Below, in pieces: positions 44,755 to 55,547 of a stretch of 64,000 bases of DNA; position 1 is the stretch's first letter, and each line of letters starts with the position of its first letter. The position numbers and the translations under genes are program-made. This stretch comes from Actinostola sp. cb2023 (taxonomy: Eukaryota; Cnidaria; Anthozoa; Actiniaria; Actinostolidae): contig JAUJYZ010001292.1 in assembly GCA_033675265.1 (NCBI GenBank), forward strand, positions 496,001-560,000, read 5' to 3'. The notes beneath the pieces are model-generated. The model ran no database searches. It saw nothing but the letters and a program-made list of their open reading frames with translations, and was not told the origin of the DNA.

Positions 44755-46227
44755 ATGGAGTACTCTACGAAGATGATAAAGGTTATATTGCCTGTAAATC
44801 AGGACAGAAAGAAAATCATCTGCGAAATTGACTCTCACTATACTCAAATTGGAAACAACAACAAAGCCTTTATTTCCGCAAGTGACCGAGGAGCCGACGG
44901 CATTCCGAGTATCACAAAAATTAATCTCGAAGATGTTGTCGGGTCAAACGAAAGCGAATATCCTTCTGAGATAGCTATTGTAGGGAGAATCGTTCAGGTT
45001 GTTCCAAGGGATGAAGCATGGCCAGATTATATGGACATTGCTGTGAAATCGGCCAGACAAGACTCCACGGTACAAATTGGACATAAAGCGAAACTTCAGT
45101 TCCATCATGATGGTCCGAAGGTGGAAGTGGGTGATAGAAGACCAAAACTCCGTCTTGCTGGTGGAAAAAAGAGACAGAATAACAAAAAGCGGGAAAACGA
45201 AGCAAAAACAACTGCTAGAAAATATCCTTCACATGCACCAAGTGTGGAGTCCAGAGGACTTTACAATAAATTTTTCACGGAGGTTTTGGCTGTACTTCAT
45301 CCGCTGAGGGATGACGGGGAATGGGACCGGTTTGACGAGAAACTAAATCTGTTTCGTGTTACTTATGGCAGTGATCCAGTGTGGGACATCTTGCTTACTC
45401 TAGAACAAGGACAACAAATATGTTATCACTCATTTGAATCCAACATTGACGAGGCAGAAAATATCTTATTTCAAGGACTTAAAACTCTAGAATGCTTGAA
45501 AGACTTGGATCCTTCGATAAGACAACTATGCCAAGGCAGGGCCTATTGTTATCTTGCGTCCGTCTACCGAAGAAAGAAGCTATTTGGAAAAGCAGAAAAG
45601 TGTTTGGAGATCGCGGAAAGATGTTTAAAGAACACCATGTTTCTGTATGACGAAGCGTCAGTAAACTATGAAAAGGCGAGTCTTTATCTGGTGTTTGACC
45701 AAAAGGGTTCGTACGTTAGACAAATAAAACTCTGTCTTGACAGATGCTCTGATCTTTGTGCGCAAATCAACAAGGATAGGAAATGGGAGTTCGTGAAAAA
45801 GGGTCACTTTGCGAAACTCAAGAAAGCAATGTTGCTGCTTGATTGCAGTACAAAGCCAGGTAGAAAAAGGCGCATTAGCAATGAATACTTGAAAGAGGCA
45901 CAGAAATGCCTGGAGGAGTTGGAAAATGAAAATTTAACGTGTCAAGAAGTTCCGGTAAGCGAGCAGTTGCAGTGCATGCTTGCTAAGTCTGACCGAGCGT
46001 TTCGTAGCCAATGCTATCTTGAAGCGAAAGAAATAGCAGAAGAAGCCATTTCCTTGGCGAAAAAATACGGCTTTGATGAAAACCCCGCCTTAAAACGTCT
46101 TCAGGATATTGAGAGTACGATCAGACACGAACCTGCTTCAGAAAGAACACTGTTTAATGACGAGGCTGGTGCTCAGTGGTTTTCTGATGATGCTGATGTC
46201 AGTGCTACTGCTGAAGACACAGATTGA
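44755..46227 (+). CDS. TPR-like family, copy 3 (intronless)
   Basis: A single ORF of 490 residues. Residues 1-105 have no recognised domain; 137-155 are basic (GGKKRQNNKKREN); 165-458 are almost all helical, with TPR-like pairs such as LFGKAEKCLEIAERCLKNTM (about 275-295) and CYLEAKEIAEEAISLAKKYG (420-439); 459-490 are acidic. It aligns in order with all three exons of copy 2 (for example RAYCYLASVYRR against RAHYYRSGVFRR), with no gap where the introns of copy 2 fall. It may be a retrocopy or the ancestor of an intron-gaining copy. No long poly-A follows. Function unknown; a cytosolic or nuclear adaptor is a guess. Confidence 0.9.
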   Translation: MEYSTKMIKVILPVNQDRKKIICEIDSHYTQIGNNNKAFISASDRGADGIPSITKINLEDVVGSNESEYPSEIAIVGRIVQVVPRDEAWPDYMDIAVKSARQDSTVQIGHKAKLQFHHDGPKVEVGDRRPKLRLAGGKKRQNNKKRENEAKTTARKYPSHAPSVESRGLYNKFFTEVLAVLHPLRDDGEWDRFDEKLNLFRVTYGSDPVWDILLTLEQGQQICYHSFESNIDEAENILFQGLKTLECLKDLDPSIRQLCQGRAYCYLASVYRRKKLFGKAEKCLEIAERCLKNTMFLYDEASVNYEKASLYLVFDQKGSYVRQIKLCLDRCSDLCAQINKDRKWEFVKKGHFAKLKKAMLLLDCSTKPGRKRRISNEYLKEAQKCLEELENENLTCQEVPVSEQLQCMLAKSDRAFRSQCYLEAKEIAEEAISLAKKYGFDENPALKRLQDIESTIRHEPASERTLFNDEAGAQWFSDDADVSATAEDTD

Positions 46228-46504
46228 ACTGCGGCCGGAGCCATCATTCTATAAGTGTTCAGTAATAGATAGGGTGTTAGTTAGGTCCAACAATCTTCCC
46301 CCTCTACACCGTACTGTGTGGAACACGGATGTGTCGTCGAGTATTGACACTACACTTCTGTTCCCTAAATGCATGTTGAGTGAGTACCTCCCGACCCAAT
46401 GAATAATTGTGAAACTTTGTATATATGTATAACTTGTCTGCATGTAAATTTAGGGAATACTGCTGTATATTTGAACTCCTGTCAAGACGGATAGTAGTAT
46501 AGAA
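46228..46504. other. 3' flank of TPR-like copy 3
   Basis: Short unique sequence between the stop codon and the minisatellite. No AATAAA was seen. Confidence 0.4.
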
Positions 46505-48365
46505 TACTGATGGAGGGACGGGGTAGAGGGTGCACTGATGGAGGTACGGGGTAGATGGTGTACTGATGGAGGTACGGGGTAAAGGGTGCACTGATGGAGG
46601 GACGGGGTAGATGGTGTACTGATGGAGGGACGGGGTAGATGGTGCACTGATGGAGGGACGGGGTAGATGGTGCACTGATGGAGGGACGGGGTAGAGGGTG
46701 CACTGATGGAGGGACGGGGTAGATGGTGTACTGATGGAGGTACGGGGTAAAGGGTACACTGATGGAGGGACGGGGTAGATGGTGCACTGATGGAGGGACG
46801 GGGTAGATGGTGCACTGATGGAGGGACGGGGTAGAGGGTGCACTGATGGAGGGACGGGGTAGAGGGTGCACTGATGGAGGGACGGGGTAGAGGGTGCACT
46901 GATGGAGGGACGGGGTAGATGGTGTACTGATGGAGGTACGGGGTAAAGGGTACACTGATGGAGGGACGGGGTAGATGGTGCACTGATGGAGGGACGGGGT
47001 AGATGGTGCACTGATGGAGGGACGGGGTAGAGGGTGGACTGATGGAGGGACGGGGTAGATGGTGCACTGATGGAGGGACGGGGTAGAGGGTGGACTGATG
47101 GAGGGACGGGGTAGATGGTGCACTGATGGAGGGACGGGGTAGATGGTGCACTGATGGAGGGACGGGGTAGAGGGTGGACTGATGGAGGGACGGGGTAGAT
47201 GGTGCACTGATGGAGGGACGGGGTAGATGGTGCACTGATGGAGGGACAGGGTAGATGGTGCACTGATGGAGGTACGGGGTAGATGGTGTACTGATGGAGG
47301 TACGGGGTAAAGGGTACACTGATGGAGGGACGGGGTAGATGGTGCACTGATAGAGGGACGGGGTAGAGGGTGGACTGATGGAGGTACGGGGTAAAGGGTA
47401 CACTGATGGAGGGACGGGGTAGATGGTGCACTGATGGAGGGACGGGGTAGATGGTGCACTGATGGAGGGACGGGGTAGAGGGTGCACTGATGGAGGGACG
47501 GGGTAGATGGTGCACTGATGGAGGGACGGGGTAGATGTTGCACTGGGTGTACTGATGGAGGGACGGGGTAGAGGGTGCACTGATGGAGGGACGGGGTAGA
47601 TGGTGCACTGATGGAGGGACGGGGTAGATGGTGCACTGATGGAGGGACGGGGTAGAGGGTGGACTGATGGAGGGACGGGGTAGATGGTGCACTGATGGAG
47701 GGACGGGGTAGAGGGTGGACTGATGGAGGGACGGGGTAGATGGTGCACTGATGGAGGGACGGGGTAGAGGGTGCACTGATGGAGGGACGGGGTAGATGGT
47801 GCACTGATGGAGGGACGGGGTAGATGTTGCACTGGGTGTACTGATGGAGGGACGGGGTAGATGGTGCACTGATGGAGGGACGGGGTAGATGGTGCACTGA
47901 TGGAGGGACGGGGTAGATGGTGCACTGATGGAGGGACAGGGTAGATGGTGCACTGATGGAGGTACGGGGTAGATGGTGTACTGATGGAGGTACGGGGTAA
48001 AGGGTACACTGATGGAGGGACGGGGTAGATGGTGCACTGATGGAGGGACGGGGTAGATGGTGCACTGATGGAGGGACGGGGTAGATGGTGCACTGATGGA
48101 GGGACGGGGTAGATGGTGCACTGATGGAGGGACGGGGTAGAGGGTGCACTGATGGAGGGATGGGGTAGAGGGTGCACTGATGGAGGGACGGGGTAGATGG
48201 TGCACTGATGGAGGGACGGGGTAGATGTTGCACTGGGTGTACTGATGGAGGTACGGGGTAGATGTTGCACTGGGTGTACTGATGGAGGGACGGGGTAGAT
48301 GTTGCACTGATGGAGGTACGGGGTAGATGTTGCACTGATGGAGGTACGGGGTAAAGGGTGCACTG
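46505..48365. repeat. 28-bp minisatellite, about 66 units
   Basis: Units of CTGATGGAGGGACGGGGTAG + ATGGTGCA with point variants (GAGGGTGCA, GAGGGTGGA, AAAGGGTAC, GTACGGGG). An interspersed variant adds CTGGGTGTA. The order of variants recurs in blocks, showing larger-scale duplication. On the minus strand it is stop-free in all three frames, giving spurious ORFs of over 600 codons. Confidence 0.97.
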
Positions 48366-48635
48366 TCCACTCGATGGAGAATCACTTTCCGGTGAAAGGG
48401 CACACGCATTTATCTCATCGGCCGTTTCTTTGCTGTATATGTAGGATACTGTAAGTAAGAATGTCCCAGAATTCTCATAGCTAGCTTCAGCCATAATGCT
48501 CAGGCCCGGGGTCGTGATGTCTGATTAGCGCTAACCTGCGAAAGCTGAAAGAGTTGATTTCCAAAATGAGCTTGTTGCAGGTAAGTTGTTGGTCAAACAA
48601 ACGTACCCTGGCCTGAGTAGCGTATACGATTGTAT
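48366..48635. other. Intergenic sequence
   Basis: Nothing recognised. Confidence 0.4.
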
Positions 48636-49089
48636 TAGGCCTTGACACAAATATCTCGAAAAATGGCCTAAATATGTTTCCGGAAATTCTCGAAAAAAAC
48701 TCTAAATATGCCCCAAAAATTCCTAAATATCTCGAAAATTTCTCTAAATATCCCATATATCCATATTAGTTTTAAGAATATTTTAATTACTCGTGCGTCT
48801 CTATTGTATTTGTAACAAAAACAGTTTTTATTGCATGGTGAATCTTAGAAATTAACATGACAGTTACAGTATTATTGCACTCTTGTCATGTACAACTTGG
48901 AAAACAAGTAAACTAATCAACAGCGACATCTTCTAGTAGTACTTGAGAGCCCTGAAAATTTTAGACCCAAGATTAAGTCCTAAATATCCAAAAATATCAT
49001 ATTTTTTTCTAAATATCTCGTGTTTTTCTAAATATCCCAGGAGCTTCTAAATATCTCAAAAAATATCCGGAGATTTGTGTCAAGGCCTA
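48636..49089. mobile_element. TA-flanked MITE rich in CTAAATAT motifs
   Basis: Ends GGCCTTGACACAAAT and ATTTGTGTCAAGGCC flanked by TA. The inner part repeats CTAAATATC/TCTCGAAAAA about ten times. Confidence 0.85.
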
Positions 49090-49160
49090 GATTGTATAAT
49101 ATATATATATATATAGTTACTAGCTGTGGCAATAATCTCTATAATAAGATTATATCATTT

Positions 49161-49367
49161 AGGGTGCGTTCGATTGACCTTATTCCGGAATAGGAATAAT
49201 TCCTGATTCTGGGGAAGACGGATGACGTCATTATGCCGGAATAATGATGAGCAGAATGTTTGGAATATATTACGCTTATTCCGGAATCGGAACAGACTCA
49301 ATTGAAGGGACATTCCATATTATTCCAAGTATTCCTATTCCGAAATATGGTCAATCGAACGCACCCT
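49161..49367. mobile_element. Short palindromic MITE
   Basis: Ends AGGGTGCGTTCGATTGACC and GGTCAATCGAACGCACCCT; a second arm pair contains TATTCCGGAATAGG. About 207 bp. Confidence 0.9.
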
Positions 49368-49619
49368 AAATATATTCAGGAAGTTGTGGCAAATATCATT
49401 AGTTAGCTTAATTGCCATTAGTATCATCTCACTAGCTTCCATAACTTTTGTGTCCATTGTCTAACCTTTACCATATATGGGTTACCTTAACTCACTCAGT
49501 TTCACATTTTTCGTTCAGATTTGTACATATATATTTTTTATTCCTGTAAATATTTTACTGATCAAAACCGAGGGTCGAAACGTTTTAATAAAGTTGGACA
49601 GTTAGAAGTTGGAAGCCTT

Positions 49620-49959
49620 TTTTTGTGGGTGGCAAATGCAATTAAATCCATACATATTGAAAGAGGGATATGTGAAAAGAAGAAAAATAGAATGGAGAAG
49701 TGAAAATAAATAAATGGATCTTTGAAATTAAAAATTAAAAAAATTAAAAATTAAGAAATAAAACTAATAAAAAGTAAGAAATAAAAAATATTAAATAAAA
49801 GTAAAAGTGGACGTGGATTCCCTGGGGGTGGTAAATGCAATTCAACCCATACATATGGAAAAATGAAGAGAGCAGTGGTTGTATGCGAGGGTAAAAAACA
49901 TGACAGTTTTTATGGGCGGTTTTTATGGGTGGCAAATGCGACTCAATTCACACACACCG
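49620..49959 (+). repeat. 340-bp direct repeat, left copy
   Basis: Appears identical to 53119-53458 (offset 3499). It contains three forms of GGGTGGCAAATGCAATTAA and A-rich AAAATTAAAAATTAA tracts. Non-coding. Confidence 0.95.
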
Positions 49960-51180
49960 AAAGAAGGGGAAGAGGAAAGTAAACGTAAAAAAAATAAATA
50001 AAAATAAATTAAAGAAAGAGAAAAAAAATATAAAGAAATTAAAAGAAATAAAAAATTAAAATTTTGATTTAATTAAAAAATATTAAAATAATAATAATAG
50101 AAAATAATAATAATAATAAAAATAAAAAATATTAAAAGTAAATAAATAAACAATCATAACAATAAAAATAAAAATAAATAAATAAAGTGGCTGTATGTGA
50201 GGATTAAAAAATAAAAAATTGAAAAATAAAAAATTGAAAGTAAAAATAGAAATAAATAAATAAATGGATAAATAAATAAATAGATAAATAAATGGATAAA
50301 GGGTTCAGAAATTCAAAGAAAAAGATAGGGAAAAAGGTGGGTGAAGAAAGAAAATGAAAATAGAGTGAAAACACAAACATCTGGTATACGAAACAAAACG
50401 GCCGCCGAGGGGAGGGGAGGGGACGGCGGCGAAGCAGGGAGGGGAGGGAGGGAAGGTGGCTTCCGCCAAGGCAAAACGAACGACCACGGAGGAAGGACAG
50501 AACGCATAGAGTGAAGGAACAGACAACAAGCAAAATTAAATAATAAATAACAGACAAAAACCGAACGCAATTGATGACGCTAGCAACGCTGCGAGCACGC
50601 GTGAAAGCACAAACGACGGCCACCGAGGGAAGGAACGGGAAGACCGTAGCAGGAAACACAACACCGCGGAGGGAGATGGGACCCAGCAGCACCACGCTCC
50701 ACCAAGACTTAATCAACGGGAGCTTGAAATCTTGGTGGAGACACAGATCAATGTATTCCACACCTCCAAGCCAGCTACGAAGTCAAGCCCAACACACACG
50801 AGGCACCGGCGGGAGCCGCGTCTGTCACTAGCGTGGCGTAAGGACTAGCACGCGAGCACAAACAGAGGCGACAACAAAGTGGCGGTGCATAGCAACCCCG
50901 CGAGTGGATGGCAGGACTCACCCGGCACCCGGCCTGGGCAAAGGGCCTATAACCCGAGGGCAAATAGCTGCGCCGCTGGCGATACATGTCGGCGTTCAAA
51001 TGTAATGCGATATACAATGGGAGGGGCCGATGGAATGCGAGGAATGGACACTGGGATGGTAACATGAGAGAAACCGCCGGAGTTGGATGAAACCGGATCG
51101 AGATAATGATAGGCCTGATTCGGTTTGTCAAAGCGTACGTTTTGTATGGAAGGACAGCGCACATGTCTATGTGTGCATAG
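49960..51180. other. A/T-rich then G/A-rich part of the block
   Basis: 49970-50290 is AAATAAATAAAT-like. 50390-51100 is GC-richer, with short open frames on both strands that match no protein I know. Confidence 0.5.
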
Positions 51181-53118
51181 AGAGGAATGGCTGTGGTGCT
51201 GCACTGCATTGAGGCACGTGCAAGGGGGCCTGGGAGGGGGCCTGCCTGAGTGCACGGGTGGCGCAGTGCTGGTACGGAAGGGAGTATGTAGGGTGTGTGT
51301 AGGGGGCGTGGGTTGGCAGCGTAGGGGAGTTGACGGGAGGGATCATGGGCGTATGGGGGGCTGGGATGGTAGGGATAGCTGCGCTTCACAGAGTCGTGGT
51401 AAAGAGATTGGAGGGGGGAGGGTGTGGTTTAAGCGCATGTTTTGTAAGTTTGGCCAGGCATATGTGTGCATACAAGGGAAGGGTGTGTAGTGTTTTGGTT
51501 CGTAGGAGGGTGAGGTGGTAGGGAAGCTGCGCTTCACAGGGTCGTGGTAAAGAGATTGGAGGGGGGAGGGGGAGAATGTGGTTTAAGCGCATGTTTTGTA
51601 AGTTTGGCCAGGCATATGTGTGCATACAGGGGAAGGGTGTGTAGTGCTTTGGTTCGTAGGAGGGTGGGGTGGTAGGGATAGCTGCATGGAGGTTCGGTGT
51701 GTAGGGTGTTGTCAGGTGTTAGGGGTTTAGGTGTGTTGGAGGAAGAGTTTCTGGGTGGGAGCCTGATGGTATTAGGGGTAGGGTCATATAGAAGGGATAT
51801 TGGTGGGCTGTCGCGGTGCAGGTCTGGTTGGGTAGGTGGGGGCGGTGGTGTTGGTGCGGTGCTGGGGGGTAAAAATGTATGTGTGGGGTGTGTGTGTTGG
51901 GCGGTGCGGTTAGGTAGTGGATAGGAGGTGAGGGGTCGCGGGGGTTGGAAGGCTGGGTTTGGAACCAGTGTGGGATGGAGGTGGAGTGTGTAGTGGGTGG
52001 TGTTGAATGGGTGGTTTTGGATGTAGGGGTGCAAAGGGTGATTCGGGTGGAGGATGGGTGTTGTCTTGCGGGGGGGCCTGTGTAGATGGAGAGTAGTGGT
52101 GGGATGGGTTTGCTCAGTAGGGGGGAGTGGTGGGGAGGGGTGTTGGGTGCGTGAGTGGTGGTTGGGTTGGGGGTGGGTTTGTTGTAATGGGTAGGGTGGT
52201 GGAGAGAGGTGTCTGTTGTCTGGTTGGCGGTGTGGGTCAAGGGTGGACCAGAGATGAGGTGATCCGGTATCATGCTCATCAAGATGTCGCACTCCCCATC
52301 CATGAGGTGGCACATGTTGGTCGATTGAGAAGGAGATTCAAGGAGAGTGGGATGGTGGGTGGTTAGGTTTAGGGGGTGGGTGTGGGGTCGGCATTCAGTA
52401 GGTCAGAGGGGTTGGTTGGTTTCGTGGAGGTAGTGGTAGGTGTGCGGATGGTAGTCGTGGAGTGGAGGGGGGTGGGGGGTTCAATGGGCAGGGTGGTGGT
52501 GGTCGAGGTATGGGGGTGGTGGGTGTTCTTAGGTGTGGGTGGGAGGTATTGGTGGGGGGTGGTTGGGCGCACAGTTCGAAAGGGAAGGCGTGTGTTGGTA
52601 GGAAAATGGGGTCGTAGGAGTGAGGAAGCGGTGGTGAATTTGGTGTATGTAGAAGGTCTGGTGTTGGTGTAATGGGTGGTCTTGGTGGTGTTGTGGGTGA
52701 ACATTGTGCGGTGGTGGGTGGTTTTGGTGTTGGTGGAGTGGGTGGAGTGAGCTGTGGGGAAAAACATTGAAAGAGGTTAAGCAGAAAGGGTAGAATATTA
52801 TTATCGGGAAGTGTAGAGGAAATGAGGCTAGAAGTGGGGGGAATAGGGGGTGATGGTGGATGGAGGGTGGGCGTGGGATATGTAGGACATAAATGTGCAT
52901 TGCCTAACAGGTAGTCGTACCTACGCATCTGAAAAGGGGTTTTGGATAAAGTTTAGAATCGGATGGAAATTGGGTGTTTCAGGTGGTTGCGGAGGTGGGT
53001 AGGAGTAGGTATTTAGGGTGAGGGGTGGGGGGCGGTGCAGGATTTTTGTTGAGGAGGGGGGAAGGGGATGCGTAAGGATCCATTAAGGATACAAAACTTT
53101 CCCTGTGTTACAGTGCAG
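51180..53118. other. G/T-rich, strand-asymmetric block
   Basis: The plus strand is almost wholly G and T with many GGGGGG and GGTGGG runs. Two to three copies of a roughly 150-bp tandem unit lie at 51366-51680 (CTGCGCTTCACAG..GTAAAGAGATTGGAGG), with an older relative at 51130-51190. The minus strand gives long Pro/Thr/His-rich ORFs that are probably composition artefacts. One stretch of ordinary composition lies at 52255-52345. Confidence 0.75.
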
Positions 53119-53458
53119 TTTTTGTGGGTGGCAAATGCAATTAAATCCATACATATTGAAAGAGGGATATGTGAAAAGAAGAAAAATAGAATGGAGAAGT
53201 GAAAATAAATAAATGGATCTTTGAAATTAAAAATTAAAAAAATTAAAAATTAAGAAATAAAACTAATAAAAAGTAAGAAATAAAAAATATTAAATAAAAG
53301 TAAAAGTGGACGTGGATTCCCTGGGGGTGGTAAATGCAATTCAACCCATACATATGGAAAAATGAAGAGAGCAGTGGTTGTATGCGAGGGTAAAAAACAT
53401 GACAGTTTTTATGGGCGGTTTTTATGGGTGGCAAATGCGACTCAATTCACACACACCG
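53119..53458 (+). repeat. 340-bp direct repeat, right copy
   Basis: Second copy of 49620-49959; it ends CACACACCG in both. The flanks differ, with no target duplication. Confidence 0.95.
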
Positions 53459-53554
53459 GATCATGGGCAGAAATAAAAACAACATAACCTAATGAAATAT
53501 GTAAAATGCCTATCTTACCCTTTCTTAGTGTAGTGGATAGAACCTTTGCCGGAT

Positions 53555-53900
53555 ATGGCGACGACAATTTTAATTAAAATTTGAACTTTCCATTTCAGTT
53601 TGATCACTGTGCAAAGACAAAGTTAGAATTTGAAAAGGTTCATAGTAAGAATGATGAAGTTCATTACAGAGCAAAGATTGTTACTGAGAGGAATGATTTC
53701 AGATTAAACAACAACCAACAACTTCAACTACAAGGTTGGAGAGCGAATTGTGATATACAAGTGGTCATTGATCACTATGATTGTGTTGAATATCTCAATC
53801 AATATGCTGCAACAGGCATTCAATTCTATTGTTCAAAATGCTAACAGTAATAGTGATCCACACAAGGACCATAAATCATTTACTGTCACTCCCCCCCCCC
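53555..53900 (+). pseudogene. Helitron Rep/helicase protein remnant
   Basis: 53581-53844 encodes a stretch containing RLNNNQQLQLQGWRANCDIQ and VVIDHYDCVEYLNQYAA, the very conserved block of the Helitron-like N-terminal domain of Rep-helicase proteins. Just after, the next frame reads QAFNSIVQNANSNSDPHKD, so a frameshift is present. The rest of the Rep and helicase domains is missing. Only a fragment of an autonomous element is left. Confidence 0.85.
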
Positions 53901-53955
53901 CCCCCATACCTCCCCCCCCACCCCACCACACTCCCCCCTCCCCCACCAATGCGCA
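53890..53955. repeat. C-rich tract
   Basis: Runs of C up to 15 with A and T interruptions directly after the Helitron fragment. Confidence 0.9.
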
Positions 53956-54065
53956 CAAGAACAATCTTCCCCTTTTTGCTCTCGCCCCAACTTTCGCGCG
54001 GTCAAAAAACGAAAAATCTTCCACGCGGCTTAAAAAACGCTTGCTACGCTTGCTACGCAGGCTAC

Positions 54066-54374
54066 ATTGATGACAGAATTAATTGCAAACGTATATAATT
54101 AATTATCGTTCTACTGATAACCATTAATGCGCAAGAACAATCTCATTGATGACAGAAACAATTGCAAACGTATTGAATTAATTATCGTTCTACTGACAAC
54201 CAATGCGCAAGAACAATCTAATTGTGACACAAACAATTGCAAACGTATTGAATTAATTATCGTTAATTCTACTGACAACCAATGCGCAAGAACAATCTAA
54301 TTGTGACACAAACAATTGCAAACGTATTGAATTAATTATCGTTCTACTGACAACCAATGCGCAGGAACAATCTC
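54066..54374. repeat. Tandem repeat, four units of 74-80 bp
   Basis: Units contain AATTGCAAACGTATTGAATT and CTACTGACAACCAATGCGCA. The first two keep ATTGATGACAGA where the last two have ATTGTGACACA. Confidence 0.9.
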
Positions 54375-54960
54375 AAAACATAATAAAACTACCAGTGAGC
54401 GAAGTCAGTCATTTTATATACTTACTTGATTAGCTCAATTGTTTCGTTGAGACTGTACACGAAACCCGCCCCCTCAACTGCTGGATTGCAATCATGAAAC
54501 TTCAATTCAAACTTCAACAAAAGGCGATTTTTCATTAACGTTGATTTATTGTTCCTTCGACATTGCTGCATCTCTCATGGGGTCTGTGTGCCCCGTTTCT
54601 TATGTCTCACTAATTTTATAACTAAATTCAAGGGATATCAGTTTTTGTTACATCATTATACCAAATTAAATAGAAGCGCAAAACTGTGAGGCACTCACTT
54701 AATTGAATTAAGACCTGCATGCCCATCCTACCACATTCTTATAAAGTTATTCCGTAAAGACCAATATTTTTCTAGCGCCAACATGTCTTGGACAATAAAT
54801 GCTAAAGGAGGAGTATTTCAAAACGGAGCTTCGTATCCCATGAAGAAAAGGATATAGATTACCTTAACGTACGTCAATACAAGTTCAATTGCTGCCACTT
54901 GCAGAATTGAAAAAATATCTTATAATTGCGTTTCAAAATTACTAACGCAGTTCCAACAAA
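54375..54960. other. Unannotated sequence
   Basis: No feature recognised; it may include the 5' end of the transposase remnant that follows. Confidence 0.4.
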
Positions 54961-55547
54961 ACGCTCAGTTTAATTTGGTGCTCGCTCTTTCGGCAACAGA
55001 AGACCAAACCGTATTCCTATATGGATGAAAGTCTACATTGAGGCTCTTATAATAATCTATCCTTTATTATATATACGCGAATGTGTCCAAATGGTTGCTG
55101 AACATTTCAACCTTCGTCCTAATGATGTTCCTACCTACTCAGCTGTAAGAGCGCTGCTCAAGAAACTTCACATGCATCACGAGAAAAAAATGCATTCATG
55201 TCGCAAGGGAACGGTACTCTCCGTGCGTTTTACAACGCCGTCAAGATTATATACGTTGGCGTATGACCATCGATCCAGCTCGAATGTATTTCTTTGATGA
55301 AACATCGTTTACAACTGAGACTGACCAACGCGAATATGGACGAACAGAATCCGGATATCGTCTAGCTTCTTTTCGGAGCAAAAATCAAAGGGCTGCAAAA
55401 CATTCAGTTCTGGGTCTGTGCGAATTCAACGAAGGATTTATTCAAGCAATCCCTATTGAAGGAAACTTCAACACCATTTTGGTAAATGAAGTTATAGAAT
55501 ATCAAATGCTGCCTTTAATACCAAGAGATACCTTCTTAATATGTGAC

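Noticed and set aside
46304..48494. Three overlapping minus-strand ORFs of 637-701 codons
   Set aside because: They are translations of one 28-bp minisatellite in three frames and share no non-repetitive domain.
50204..52928. Long Pro/Thr/Ser/His-rich ORFs on the minus strand
   Set aside because: They follow from the G/T-only composition of the plus strand, occur in overlapping frames and lack domains.
49620..53458. LTR retrotransposon reading of the 340-bp direct repeats
   Set aside because: No TG..CA ends, no primer-binding site or polypurine tract, no gag/pol and no target duplication.
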